A stretch of 64,000 nucleotides of DNA from [Mycobacterium] fortunisiensis (GTDB lineage Bacteria; Actinomycetota; Actinomycetes; Mycobacteriales; Mycobacteriaceae), in the NCBI RefSeq assembly GCF_019050325.1, contig NZ_VOMB01000019.1:122120-186119 (forward strand), written 5' to 3'. Both the position numbers and the translations under genes were made by a program. Shown here in pieces: positions 33,485-42,077 of the stretch. The notes under the pieces are model-generated. The model made no database searches. It was given only the letters and a program-made list of their open reading frames with translations, and was not told where the DNA came from. How positions within the stretch are numbered: the first letter of the stretch is position 1; the number at the start of each line of letters is the position of its first letter.

Positions 33485-36372
33485 GCCCGCGGTCGTCACG
33501 GCGTTCGGTTCCGGACCTGATCCGGCGCTTCTCGGCGCTCATCGTGCTGTTCTGGTTGAGCGTGGCGGTGGTGACGAACGTCTTCGTCCCGCAGCTGGAG
33601 ACCGTCGCCGAAGCCCACAATGTGTCCCTGAGCCCTCAGGACGCGCCGTCGTTGCAGGCCGCCAAACGGATCGGCAAGGTATTCGACGAGTTCGATTCCG
33701 ACAGTTCGGCGATGATCGTCCTGGAGGGCGATCAGCCGCTCGGGGCCGAAGCCCACCATTACTACGACGGCTTGATCCAGAAGCTGCGCCAGGACACCAC
33801 GCACGTCCAGCACATCCAGGATTTCTGGGGCGACCCGCTGACGGCGGCCGGCTCACAGAGCACCGACGGCAAAGCCGCCCTGGTGCAGGTCTACCTCGCC
33901 GGCAACCAAGGTGAGTCGTTGGCCAACGAGTCCGTCGACTCGGTACGCGACATCGTCAATCACACCCCGCCGCCCCCGGGCCTCAAGGCCTACGTCACCG
34001 GCCCGGCACCACTGGTCACCGATCAATTCGAGGTGGGCCGGCAGGGGACGCTCAAAACCACCCTGATCACCATCGGGGTGATCTTGGTGATGCTGCTGTC
34101 GCTCTACCGCCGGGTCACCACGGCGATTCTGGTGCTCTTCACGGTGATGATCGAACTGACCGCCTCGCGCGGCGTCGTCGCGGTGCTGGCCAACGCCGGG
34201 ATCATCGAGCTGTCAACGTATTCGACGAACCTGCTGACGCTGCTGGTCATCGCCGCCGGCACCGACTACGCGATCTTCATCCTCGGCCGGTTCCACGAAG
34301 CGCGTTACGCCGGGCAGGATCGCCTCACGGCGTTCACCACGATGTACCACGGCACCGCGCACATCATCCTGGGATCGGGTCTGACGATTGCCGGTGCGGT
34401 GTTGTGCCTGACCTTCACCCGGCTGCCGTATTTCCAGAGCCTGGGCATCCCGGCCGGAGCCGGCGTCCTGGTGGCCGTGGCGGCCGCGTTGACACTGGCG
34501 CCCGCCCTGCTGGTGATCGGCCGCCATTTCGGTCTGTTCGAACCCGCCCGGCCCATGCGCACGCGCGGCTGGCGACGCGTCGGCACCGCCATCGTCCGCT
34601 GGCCCGGGCCCATCCTGGTGGTGACGGTCGCGGTGGCGCTCATCGGCCTGCTCGCGCTGCCGCGTTACCAGACCAGCTACGACGCGCGGCCGTACATGCC
34701 CGCCAGTGCACCAGCCAACGTCGGCTACACCGCCGCCGAACGCCACTTCTCCCAGGCCCGGCTGAACCCGGAACTGCTGATGCTCGAAGCCGACCACGAT
34801 CTGCGCAACCCCACCGACATGATCCTGCTGGAACGTGTCGCCAAGGCGGTGTTCCACACCGACGGCATCGCCCAGGTGCAGTCGATCACCCGCCCGCTGG
34901 GCACTCCCCTGGAGCATACGTCGATCCCGTTCCAGATCAGCGCGAGCAGCGCGCAGCAGATCAACAATTTGCCGTTCCAGCAGGCCCGCGGCGCCGATCT
35001 GCTCAAACAGGTTGACGTGATCAACAGTTCGATCGACATTCTGCGTCAGCAGTACGCCTTGCAACAACAGTCGGCCGCCGTCACCGACGAGCAGGCCAAG
35101 GCCTTCCAGCAGACCGTGGCCACCGCCGAGGACCTCCGTGACAAGATCGCCGACTTCGATGACCAGTTCCGCCCGCTGCGTAATTACTTCTACTGGGAGC
35201 CCCACTGTTTCGACATCCCGATGTGCGCGGCGCTGAGATCGGTGTTCGATGCGCTCGACGGTATCGACGCCCTGACCGATCAGCTCGCCAACGTCTCCGG
35301 CAGCATCTCGAAACTCGATGCGCTGCAACCGAAGTTGCTGGCGCTGATACCGCCACAGATCGCCAGTCAGCAGACCAACCGTGACCTGACGCTGACGAAC
35401 TACGCCACCACCTCGGGCATCAACGACCAGACCGAGGAGGCACTGAAGAACGCCACGGCCCTAGGGCAGGCGTACGACGCATCGAAGACCGATGACTCCT
35501 TCTACCTGCCGCCAGAAGCGTTCACCAACCCCGAATTCCAGCGCGGGCTCAAGCTGTTCCTCTCCCCCGACGGCAAAGCCGCCCGGATGATCATCACCCA
35601 CGACGGGGATCCCGCCACACCCGAAGGCATTTCGCACATCGACGCGATCCGGCATGCCGCACAGGGGGCGGTCAAAGGCACCCCCCTGGCCGGGTCGAAG
35701 ATCTACCTGGCCGGCACGGCCGCCACCTACAAGGACATCCAGGACGGCGCCAAATACGATCTGATGATCGCCGCCATCGCGGCGCTCACGTTGATTCTGA
35801 TCGTGATGATGTTCATCACGCGCAGCATGGTGGCCGCCCTCGTCATCGTGGGGACCGTGGCGCTGTCGCTGGGCGCGTCGTTCGGGCTCTCGGTGCTGAT
35901 CTGGCAGGAGCTGTTCGGCATCGAGTTGTTCTGGATTGTGTTGGCGCTGGCCATCATCCTGTTGCTGGCGGTGGGATCGGACTACAACCTGCTGCTGGTC
36001 TCGAGATTCAAGGAGGAGATCGACGCCGGCCTGAACACCGGCATCGTGCGGTCGATGGCCGGCTCCGGCGCGGTGGTCACCTCGGCCGGTCTGGTATTCG
36101 CAGCCACGATGGCGTCGTTCATCTTCGCCGACTTGCGGATCCTCGGTCAGATCGGCACCACGATCGCTCTCGGCCTGCTGTTCGACACCCTGATCGTGCG
36201 CTCGTTCATGACGCCGTCCCTCGCCGCGCTGCTCGGGCGCTGGTTCTGGTGGCCGCTTCGGGTGCGGCCGCGGCCCGCCAGCCAGATGCTGCAGCCCTAC
36301 GGTTCGCGCGCGGCGGTGCGTCAGCTGCTGCTGTGGGAGGACGGGGACGCGGCCGCTCCATCCGGGAAGTGA
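33481..36372 (+). CDS. mmpL: MmpL family RND transporter
   Basis: 963 aa from ATG 33481; the larger open frame that begins upstream is out of frame with mmpS and is noise. Twelve transmembrane helices in two halves, each with a large periplasmic loop after the first helix. Proton-relay segments are [12 protein letters not shown] in the first half and [15 protein letters not shown] in the second, each with the conserved Asp-Tyr pair. Loop 2 is long with a coiled-coil-like stretch (residues 500-640) typical of MmpL. RND family members export lipids across the cytoplasmic membrane using the proton gradient. The lipid handled here is unknown. Confidence 0.95.
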   Translation: MSPRSSRRSVPDLIRRFSALIVLFWLSVAVVTNVFVPQLETVAEAHNVSLSPQDAPSLQAAKRIGKVFDEFDSDSSAMIVLEGDQPLGAEAHHYYDGLIQKLRQDTTHVQHIQDFWGDPLTAAGSQSTDGKAALVQVYLAGNQGESLANESVDSVRDIVNHTPPPPGLKAYVTGPAPLVTDQFEVGRQGTLKTTLITIGVILVMLLSLYRRVTTAILVLFTVMIELTASRGVVAVLANAGIIELSTYSTNLLTLLVIAAGTDYAIFILGRFHEARYAGQDRLTAFTTMYHGTAHIILGSGLTIAGAVLCLTFTRLPYFQSLGIPAGAGVLVAVAAALTLAPALLVIGRHFGLFEPARPMRTRGWRRVGTAIVRWPGPILVVTVAVALIGLLALPRYQTSYDARPYMPASAPANVGYTAAERHFSQARLNPELLMLEADHDLRNPTDMILLERVAKAVFHTDGIAQVQSITRPLGTPLEHTSIPFQISASSAQQINNLPFQQARGADLLKQVDVINSSIDILRQQYALQQQSAAVTDEQAKAFQQTVATAEDLRDKIADFDDQFRPLRNYFYWEPHCFDIPMCAALRSVFDALDGIDALTDQLANVSGSISKLDALQPKLLALIPPQIASQQTNRDLTLTNYATTSGINDQTEEALKNATALGQAYDASKTDDSFYLPPEAFTNPEFQRGLKLFLSPDGKAARMIITHDGDPATPEGISHIDAIRHAAQGAVKGTPLAGSKIYLAGTAATYKDIQDGAKYDLMIAAIAALTLILIVMMFITRSMVAALVIVGTVALSLGASFGLSVLIWQELFGIELFWIVLALAIILLLAVGSDYNLLLVSRFKEEIDAGLNTGIVRSMAGSGAVVTSAGLVFAATMASFIFADLRILGQIGTTIALGLLFDTLIVRSFMTPSLAALLGRWFWWPLRVRPRPASQMLQPYGSRAAVRQLLLWEDGDAAAPSGK

Positions 36373-36378
36373 CGGAAG

Positions 36379-36855
36379 TCAGTCTCTGGCAGCAGGACTG
36401 AGCTCGTCAGCCGATTGGTCGGTCACCTCGACATTCCGCAACTTACCCTTCAGGCCCGCGACCCGGCGGAGCTGAGCGGCGATGTTCATGGAGGTCAGCA
36501 TCGGGATCCCGCCGATGAACGTCCGGAAGGACGGGTTGCCGCCATGGACATGGAGCTCGTAGAGGCAGCCGACCACGTAAAAGAAACCCATCGTGAACAG
36601 GGCGGCCGGTATCGCGTAGGCCAGGGGTGAGCGCGCATCGGTGACCAGCTCGGTGGCATAGTCGAATTCGTCCTGCGACATCGGTTCCCGCTTGCGAAGT
36701 TTGGCGAGCACCGCCTTGTGCGCCCCGACCTTCTCCCCCAGCGCGGCCGGGGACCGCTTCTCCAGGCGGCCCACGTAGACGAACACACCGGCACCGAACG
36801 TCACGGCCAGCACACCGGCGAGAATCGTGAGGTCGCCCCAGATGCCGAGATCCAT
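36379..36855 (-). CDS. Membrane protein, hypothetical
   Basis: 158 aa from ATG 36855 with AAGGAGA upstream on the minus strand. Two membrane segments: LTILAGVLAVTFGAGVFVYVG near the N terminus and LAYAIPAALFTMGFFYVVGCLYEL in the middle, joined by a charged helical loop (AALGEKVGAHKAVLAKLRKREPMSQDEFDYATELVTDA). It converges on mmpL, separated by 6 nt. No family recognised. Confidence 0.6.
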   Translation of the reverse strand: MDLGIWGDLTILAGVLAVTFGAGVFVYVGRLEKRSPAALGEKVGAHKAVLAKLRKREPMSQDEFDYATELVTDARSPLAYAIPAALFTMGFFYVVGCLYELHVHGGNPSFRTFIGGIPMLTSMNIAAQLRRVAGLKGKLRNVEVTDQSADELSPAARD

Positions 36856-36950
36856 GTCGACTCTCCTTGTCCAGGTTCGGACGTTCCGGGTTCGGACGCC
36901 CACGCTCGGGTAATGACAACGACTCTCACGCTACCCGTGCGGTCGGCGCG

Positions 36951-37784
36951 TCAGGCAAACGGTTCTTCACCCTCGAGCTTGGTGCGGTTGAGCAACCGAC
37001 CGGACTCCGGGTCATACGGTGTCGCCCGGTGCATGGTCCCGGTGTTGTCCCAGATCACCAAGTCTCCGACCGACCACTGATGGCGGTAGGTGAACTCGGG
37101 CCGGGTGGACCATTCGCGGAGTCGCACAAGCAGTTCGGCACTGTCGCGGTAGTCCATCCCCACCACGTGCCGGGCGGTGCAGCCCAGCACCAATGACTTC
37201 CGGCCCGATACGTGGTTCCACACCAGCGGCAGTTCCTTGTCGCCGATCCGCATCATCGACCGCAGGTGTTTCAGGCTGGGTTCGGGTTCGTAGTAGAACA
37301 GTGAATTCCACGCCGAGTGCATCACCGTGAGCCCCTCCAACCCCACCTTGTCCTCGTCGGACAGGTCGTCGTAGGCCGCGTAGGTGTTGCAGAACTCGGT
37401 GTCGCCGCCGCCGTCGGCCGGCAACACCCGACTCGACAGCAGCGACGCCCGAATCGGGACGTCGTTCATCGTGCCGTCGATGTGCCAGTACAGCGAACCC
37501 TTGAGGTAGTCCGCCGAACTGTTGACGCTGGCGTCGAGCGTGACGTTGTACAACTTTTCGCCGGTGCGTTCGTCGGCCGCGACCCCAAGCGTCTCGGTGA
37601 ACGCCACGTGCTCGTCGTCGGTGAACCCGATCTGCGGGAACACCAGGACACCCCGCTGCTCCAGCAGGTCCCGAATCGCTCCGGCCTGCTCGCCCGACAA
37701 CAACGTCGCCTTGTCGGCGCGGATCTCGGTGCCGATGCGCGGCGTGAGGTCTCGTGTGTTCAGAACGTCGAGGCTCGTGGTCAT
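36951..37784 (-). CDS. TauD/TfdA-family Fe(II)/2-oxoglutarate dioxygenase
   Basis: 277 aa from ATG 37784. The iron-binding facial triad is visible: H101-x-D103 in YWHIDGTM and the distal H252 in TMHRATPYDPE, with a 2-oxoglutarate-binding Arg in LLNRTKL. The family oxidises a C-H bond next to a heteroatom, for example in taurine, alkylsulfates or aryloxyalkanoates, using 2-oxoglutarate and oxygen. The 60 codons upstream of the start overlap promoter DNA and are not coding. Divergent from a TetR gene with repeat motifs between them. Confidence 0.85.
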   Translation of the reverse strand: MTTSLDVLNTRDLTPRIGTEIRADKATLLSGEQAGAIRDLLEQRGVLVFPQIGFTDDEHVAFTETLGVAADERTGEKLYNVTLDASVNSSADYLKGSLYWHIDGTMNDVPIRASLLSSRVLPADGGGDTEFCNTYAAYDDLSDEDKVGLEGLTVMHSAWNSLFYYEPEPSLKHLRSMMRIGDKELPLVWNHVSGRKSLVLGCTARHVVGMDYRDSAELLVRLREWSTRPEFTYRHQWSVGDLVIWDNTGTMHRATPYDPESGRLLNRTKLEGEEPFA

Positions 37785-37852
37785 GATCGGTTCCGGTCCT
37801 TTCGTGGTGGGTGAACCCGGCGCGGGTGTCTCCCGCTGCGGCGTACTTGCCA

Positions 37853-37886
37853 ATCGTAAAGTAATCACTTTCCGATCGTAAAGTAA
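37853..37886. promoter_or_regulatory. Direct repeat pair in the divergent dioxygenase/tetR promoter
   Basis: ATCGTAAAGTAA occurs at 37853-37864 and again at 37875-37886, with starts 22 nt apart, two helical turns. Between them AAAGT-AATC-ACTTT forms a short dyad. The region is far more AT-rich than its surroundings. Likely binding site(s) of the neighbouring TetR regulator. Confidence 0.5.
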
Positions 37887-37930
37887 AGGAATTAAGCCAT
37901 AAAATTGATTGTTCATACGATCGGCCAGTA

Positions 37931-38548
37931 ATGTGTCACACCATGGTTGGCGAGGGAGACACAACGGCCACGACCACCGACGACGCGGAGTGGATACCGG
38001 GTACGCGTCGCCGAGTCCTCGACACCGCGGTGTCGCTGTTCGGCCGGTACAGCGTTGCCGGCACGTCGTTGCAGATGATCGCCGACGAACTCGGGCTCAC
38101 CAAGGCAGCGATCTACTACCACTTCCGCACCCGCGATCAGCTGCTGCTGGCGTTGATGGAACCGATCTTCACCGAGATCGCGGGGGTGGTCGCCGTCGCA
38201 GAACAGCAGCCCGACGCAGCCTCCCGCGCGGATGCCATGCTGACCGGCTACGCCGACATCGTCACCCGTCACCGCACCCTGGCCGCCGTCACCACGTTCG
38301 ACCCCAGCGTGCGGAGCGTGCTGGTGAGCCACCCCCAGTGGTCGGGGGTGATCGACCGGCAGATGGCGTTGCTCGCGGACATCGAACCGGAGCCATCGGA
38401 CGGGGTCACTGCCTCGGTGGCGCTCACCGGGGTGGCCGGTGGGGCGTCGACCGCATCTCACCGGATCGACGACGAAACCCTGCGCGCACAGTTGATCGCC
38501 GCCGGGCGACGCATCCTCGGGCTGCCGCACCCGTCGTCGCGCAGCTAA
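37931..38548 (+). CDS. TetR-family transcriptional regulator
   Basis: 205 aa from ATG 37931; ATG 37943 is a possible start. The HTH region PGTRRRVLDTAVSLFGRYSVAGTSLQMIADELGLTKAAIYYHFRTRDQLLLALM is typical. TACGAT at 37916-37921 sits as a -10 box just upstream of the ATG and would give a leaderless mRNA. The C-terminal half is a helical ligand domain with a Ser/Thr/Ala-rich middle (GVTASVALTGVAGGASTAS). Divergent from the dioxygenase gene, suggesting induction by its substrate. Confidence 0.85.
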   Translation: MCHTMVGEGDTTATTTDDAEWIPGTRRRVLDTAVSLFGRYSVAGTSLQMIADELGLTKAAIYYHFRTRDQLLLALMEPIFTEIAGVVAVAEQQPDAASRADAMLTGYADIVTRHRTLAAVTTFDPSVRSVLVSHPQWSGVIDRQMALLADIEPEPSDGVTASVALTGVAGGASTASHRIDDETLRAQLIAAGRRILGLPHPSSRS

Positions 38549-38565
38549 CCGTCCCGCGCGCGTGA

Positions 38566-38727
38566 CCGATCGCGCTGTGCTTCGCGGCTTTTCACGGCGC
38601 CACCGCGATCCTCGAGGTGGCCTATCTCCTCGGACAGGGCGCGGGTGCGGTGCTGATCGCGAACATCGTCGTCCGGATCATCGCCACTGCCGTCTTTGCG
38701 GTCCTGGCCCGCAGCCGACGCGCGTGA
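38566..38727 (+). pseudogene. Possible remnant of a membrane-protein gene
   Basis: An open frame between a TGA (38563) and a TGA at 38725-38727 encodes about 53 residues with two strongly hydrophobic helices (ALCFAAFHGATAILEVAYLL and AGAVLIANIVVRIIATAVFAVLA) and an Arg-rich end. No start codon exists at its beginning; the only in-frame candidate, GTG 38617, would cut the first helix. The amino acid pattern looks like the C-terminal end of a larger membrane protein. Chance coding is possible. Confidence 0.3.
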
Positions 38728-38778
38728 GCCCGGCGCGTCGGTCCCGACATCGAGAGCAAAGAGCGCGATGATGCAAAT

Positions 38779-39531
38779 GTGGCTGTTGATACGAATGTGA
38801 CCAACGTGTCGGTCCCCCCGTCGTCCGGCCCGGAAACAGACGGGATGTCGGCCGATTCCGAAACGGGCCCGGCGTCGTCGTCACAGCAGCAACGTGTGTG
38901 GACGATGCCCACGCCCGCGTCGGCCCGCACGCAGGCCGACGCGGTGGGCCGGATCGCGGCCGACGCCGGTGCGGCCATCGTCCGGTTCCTCGCCGGCGTC
39001 GCCCGATCGGGCGCCCGCACCGCCACACACCTGTCCCGCGCGGTCGCGGCGGTGCCGCCGCCGGTGCGCTGGCTGGCCGTGGCGGGGCTACTCATCCTGC
39101 TGGGCATCGTCGGCGCCGTCGTCCTGCCGGACACACTGGGCCTGGTGTGCATCATCGTGGTGATCCCGGTGTGCTCGATCACCTTGGGCGCGTTGGGACA
39201 TCGCTGGTACGCCGGCTTCGACCCGCAGCCCGCACCGCACGTCGAGAGCCCGGCGACCGCCTCGGCGTCGGATCTGCAACGGTCGGTCGAATATGTCGAC
39301 AAAAAGCTCGCCGTCGCCCTCGGCGCGTTTGCCGCCGAACACCAGCAGCATGCGATGATCGCCCTGTTCCAGGCCAAGACCGCCGTCGAGCTCACACTCG
39401 GCACGGAGCAGGAAGCCGGCGCTCCGATCGACGCCCTGTTGTCGGTGGACGCCCATAGCGCCCGGCCGCGCATCCGGGTCGGGGCCGCAGCCGCAGCGTT
39501 GAGAGAAAGCAATTCCCTGGCGGCGTCATGA
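38779..39531 (+). CDS. Hypothetical membrane protein, paired with FlgT-like gene
   Basis: 250 aa from GTG 38779; GTG 38797 and ATG 38845 are alternatives. A low-complexity N terminus (Ser, Pro, Thr) is followed by a helical stretch, two adjacent membrane helices at about residues 95-140 (WLAVAGLLILLGIVGAVVL; VCIIVVIPVCSITLGALG), and a C-terminal helical region. Function unknown. It overlaps the downstream gene in an ATGA (39528-39531), so the two are probably translated together and may form a complex at the membrane. Confidence 0.55.
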   Translation: MAVDTNVTNVSVPPSSGPETDGMSADSETGPASSSQQQRVWTMPTPASARTQADAVGRIAADAGAAIVRFLAGVARSGARTATHLSRAVAAVPPPVRWLAVAGLLILLGIVGAVVLPDTLGLVCIIVVIPVCSITLGALGHRWYAGFDPQPAPHVESPATASASDLQRSVEYVDKKLAVALGAFAAEHQQHAMIALFQAKTAVELTLGTEQEAGAPIDALLSVDAHSARPRIRVGAAAAALRESNSLAAS

Positions 39532-39887
39532 ACAACGACCCCACGCTGTCCGGCCAGGTCGCGCTCATCGAGGACGACTACACCTTGGTGATCAATCGTG
39601 GCGCCGAGGCCGGCGTGACGCCCGGCATGGTGTTCGCCGTGCTCTCCGAGTCCGGTCAGGTGATCACCGACCCCGAATCCGGCCGGGAATTGGGCAGACT
39701 CACCCGCGAGAAGCTCCGGGTCCGGGTGTTCGACGTGCAGCCGCTGTTCTCCCGGGCGCACACCTTCGCCAGGACCGACGACTTCTACGGCCTGTTCCAG
39801 GCCACCGCCGAGGTGACCGTCGACGTCGGCGACCGCCTCGAATTGGTCACCGGCGAAGCCGAGTTCCGGCGGGTGTCGTCCGGATAG
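39528..39887 (+). CDS. Hypothetical protein with FlgT C-terminal-like domain
   Basis: 119 aa. A small beta-rich domain with Gly-rich turns: VALIEDDYTLVINRGAEAGVTPGMVFAVLSESGQVITDPESGRELGRLTREKLRVRVFDVQPLFSRAHTF. The order of 'N-x-G-x-x-x-G-V-x-x-G-M-x-F', 'D-P-E-S-G-x-x-L-G' and a later strand resembles the C-terminal domain of flagellar assembly protein T and related bacterial modules. Mycobacteria have no flagella, so a different role is expected. No signal peptide. Coupled to the membrane protein upstream. Similarity is from pattern only. Confidence 0.55.
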   Translation: MNNDPTLSGQVALIEDDYTLVINRGAEAGVTPGMVFAVLSESGQVITDPESGRELGRLTREKLRVRVFDVQPLFSRAHTFARTDDFYGLFQATAEVTVDVGDRLELVTGEAEFRRVSSG

Positions 39888-39953
39888 ACCTGGGGCGCAA
39901 CCGGGTGCGCGACCGCCGAGCGCCGGCCGCGCACCCGTTGCCGCAACGTGTGC

Positions 39954-41531
39954 TCAGTTGCCGGTGGGCAGCGAGATGTTCACGCCGTCGGCTGCAAGTT
40001 GGTCCCGCACGAACTTGAACCGCTGGTACTGCGAGACGGTGATCGGACCCGTATATCCCTCACTCTGAAGTTGCCGCGGTGGGTACTTCAGATAGGTCTG
40101 CATCAGCTCCTTGATCGCCTCGTTGAAGACCACGAGGGTCCAGGTGTGCTCCGTGTAGTTGTTCATGAACACGTCGTAGCGTTCCTGTGGGTCCTGCCAG
40201 AGATCGAAGATCTGCGGAACCGTCGCCACGTACGACTGTGCGCCTTTCCAGCCGAGGTTGGTATCGACCGCGAGGCCGCCGGTGCTGGCGCCGTCGTCGC
40301 CGCGCAGGTTGAACACGGCCTTGTAGTGGCCCGCCCGCACGGCGCCGGGCGTCAGTTCGTTCTCGCTGAAGTAGAACCAGTTCTTGCGGTCGGAGGAGCC
40401 CTTGCCGAACAGCACCGGCGACATGTCGTAGCTGTCGAAGATGGTGGGCTCACCTTCCCGGTCCTTGTCCGGCAACTCGGCACCGGCCAGCGTGGCGAAC
40501 GTTGCCATGAAATCGAGGCCACCGACGATGTCCGCGCTGCGGGTACCGGCCTTGATCCCCGGGCCCCACGCGATCGCAGGAACTCGGTTTCCGCCCTCGC
40601 GAACGGTGCCCTTGGTACCGCGGAACGGTGTGTAGCCCGCGTCAGGGTAGACGTCCTGCCAGGCACCGTTGTCCGTCGTCCAGAACACATACGTGTTCTC
40701 GGCCAGCCCGAGCGAGCGGATCTTGTCCATGATGTTGCCGATCCGGGCGTCGTTCTCCACGATCGAATCCGCATACTTCGACTTCGAGAGCGATTTGCCC
40801 TTGAAATCCGGGTGCGGCATGTTCGGCTGGTGCACCTTCATGAAGTTGACGTGTAGGAAGAACGGGGTGTCGGACTTCGCGTTGGCGTCCAGGTATTCGA
40901 GGGCGTCCTGCTCGACGTACTCGTCGTAGAACGGGATGCCCACGACCCCCTTCTCCGGGGTGTTGACGTACTGACCGTTGACCTTGAAGTCCTCTTTGAC
41001 CTCGCCGCCGGCTTTCCCCGACAGCGCGCCCTTGGTCACCTGGGCGAACATCTCACGGAGCTCGTCGTCCATGTCCGGGAACCATTCCGGGTCGGCATAG
41101 GTGTACGCGTTGAGGTGGTAGAGCCCGCAATGGCGCATCTCGTCGTAGCCGTGCGCGGTGGGCAGCGCATAGTCGGACTCACCGAGGTGCCACTTGCCGG
41201 TGAAGAACGTCTGGTAACCGGCGGTCTTGAGGACGGAGGCAAGCGTCCACTCGGCCGCCGGCAGCCCGCCGCCCTGGCCCTGGAAGGCGACCGTGGTCAT
41301 GCCGCTGCGGTTGGGGATGCGCCCGGTGAGCATCGCCGCACGTCCGGGTGTGCAGCTCGGTTGTGCGTAGAACGACAGGAACTGCATGCCGTCCGCGGCC
41401 AGTTTGTCGAGATTGGGGGTGGGCATGCCGCGGTTCTCGCCACCGCCGTATATGCCCGCATCGCCGTAACCGAAGTCGTCGGAGACGATGAGAACGATGT
41501 TCGGCTTGGACTTGTCTGATGACGCTGCCAT
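39954..41531 (-). CDS. Type I sulfatase (arylsulfatase family, Cys-type)
   Basis: 525 aa from ATG 41531, chosen over GTG 41537 because AGGAGG sits five nt before the ATG. Sulfatase signature with SCTPGRAAMLTGR: Cys60-T-P-G-R64, the CxPxR motif whose Cys is converted to formylglycine by a sulfatase-modifying factor. Metal ligands D18-D19 near the N terminus and a WTTDNGAW loop follow. GKWHLGE supplies active-site Lys and His. No signal peptide is visible, so it is likely cytosolic. It hydrolyses sulfate esters for sulfur supply; the substrate is unknown. Confidence 0.9.
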   Translation of the reverse strand: MAASSDKSKPNIVLIVSDDFGYGDAGIYGGGENRGMPTPNLDKLAADGMQFLSFYAQPSCTPGRAAMLTGRIPNRSGMTTVAFQGQGGGLPAAEWTLASVLKTAGYQTFFTGKWHLGESDYALPTAHGYDEMRHCGLYHLNAYTYADPEWFPDMDDELREMFAQVTKGALSGKAGGEVKEDFKVNGQYVNTPEKGVVGIPFYDEYVEQDALEYLDANAKSDTPFFLHVNFMKVHQPNMPHPDFKGKSLSKSKYADSIVENDARIGNIMDKIRSLGLAENTYVFWTTDNGAWQDVYPDAGYTPFRGTKGTVREGGNRVPAIAWGPGIKAGTRSADIVGGLDFMATFATLAGAELPDKDREGEPTIFDSYDMSPVLFGKGSSDRKNWFYFSENELTPGAVRAGHYKAVFNLRGDDGASTGGLAVDTNLGWKGAQSYVATVPQIFDLWQDPQERYDVFMNNYTEHTWTLVVFNEAIKELMQTYLKYPPRQLQSEGYTGPITVSQYQRFKFVRDQLAADGVNISLPTGN

Positions 41532-42077
41532 GTGCACCTCCTGGTGACGTGCCGTCAGCTCGCTGACCGCAGTTGGATTTCATCGATCGATGACGGCCTC
41601 GATGGGCCGAACTCGTAGCCGGACCCGACGTGGCGATGCGCGTCTGGCGATGGCGCGCTGGCACTTCCCCACTGGGTCACACTCGCCACCCTGCCAGCAA
41701 TTCACCGTCGACGCCGCAAACTGCCACAGGTTCCGGGGACACACTGCTGAAATCGTTACCTCCTCACCCGAAACGGGTGAGGGCATGGTGGCACAGGTCA
41801 ATTCCGGTTCGCCTGGGCCCAGGCTTCGGCAGTGGTGGTGGCAATTCCCCGAAACACGTTGTAGGACTGTTCTTTCGGTCAGGCAACCCCGGTGGGGCGA
41901 GCGAACACCGCGCGGTACCTGCGCATCGGGTCTGCGGGTCGGGCAGAGAGTTGATCGCGCAGATGGCCGGTGATCATCCCGGTCCGGCGCGCAAAACCGG
42001 TAGCGCGTGAGTACGCGCAGGTAGCGTCGGTTGAAGCGGTCAACCATGGCTCGTCTGAACCGGGCAGGAGGTCAGCG
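41532..42077. other. 546-nt non-coding divergent region with a hairpin and a palindrome
   Basis: Several short overlapping frames exist but none has coding character. CCTCACCC-GAAAC-GGGTGAGG at 41762-41782 is an 8-bp stem with a 5-nt loop, and GCCTGGGCCCAGGC at 41811-41824 is a perfect 14-bp palindrome. The uvrA-like ribosome site AGGAGG is at 42067-42072. The region separates the sulfatase and UvrA-like starts and must contain both promoters. No riboswitch class could be recognised. Confidence 0.4.

Noticed and set aside
41860..41930. Possible SAM-type riboswitch (a GGCAACCCC-like segment occurs near 41882)
   Set aside because: The flanking P1 and P2 helices could not be formed and the position does not lead directly into a sulfur gene on that strand.
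41580..42047. Overlapping frames of 120-155 codons in the sulfatase/UvrA gap
   Set aside because: Frames on both strands overlap each other, lack ribosome sites and show no protein-like pattern.
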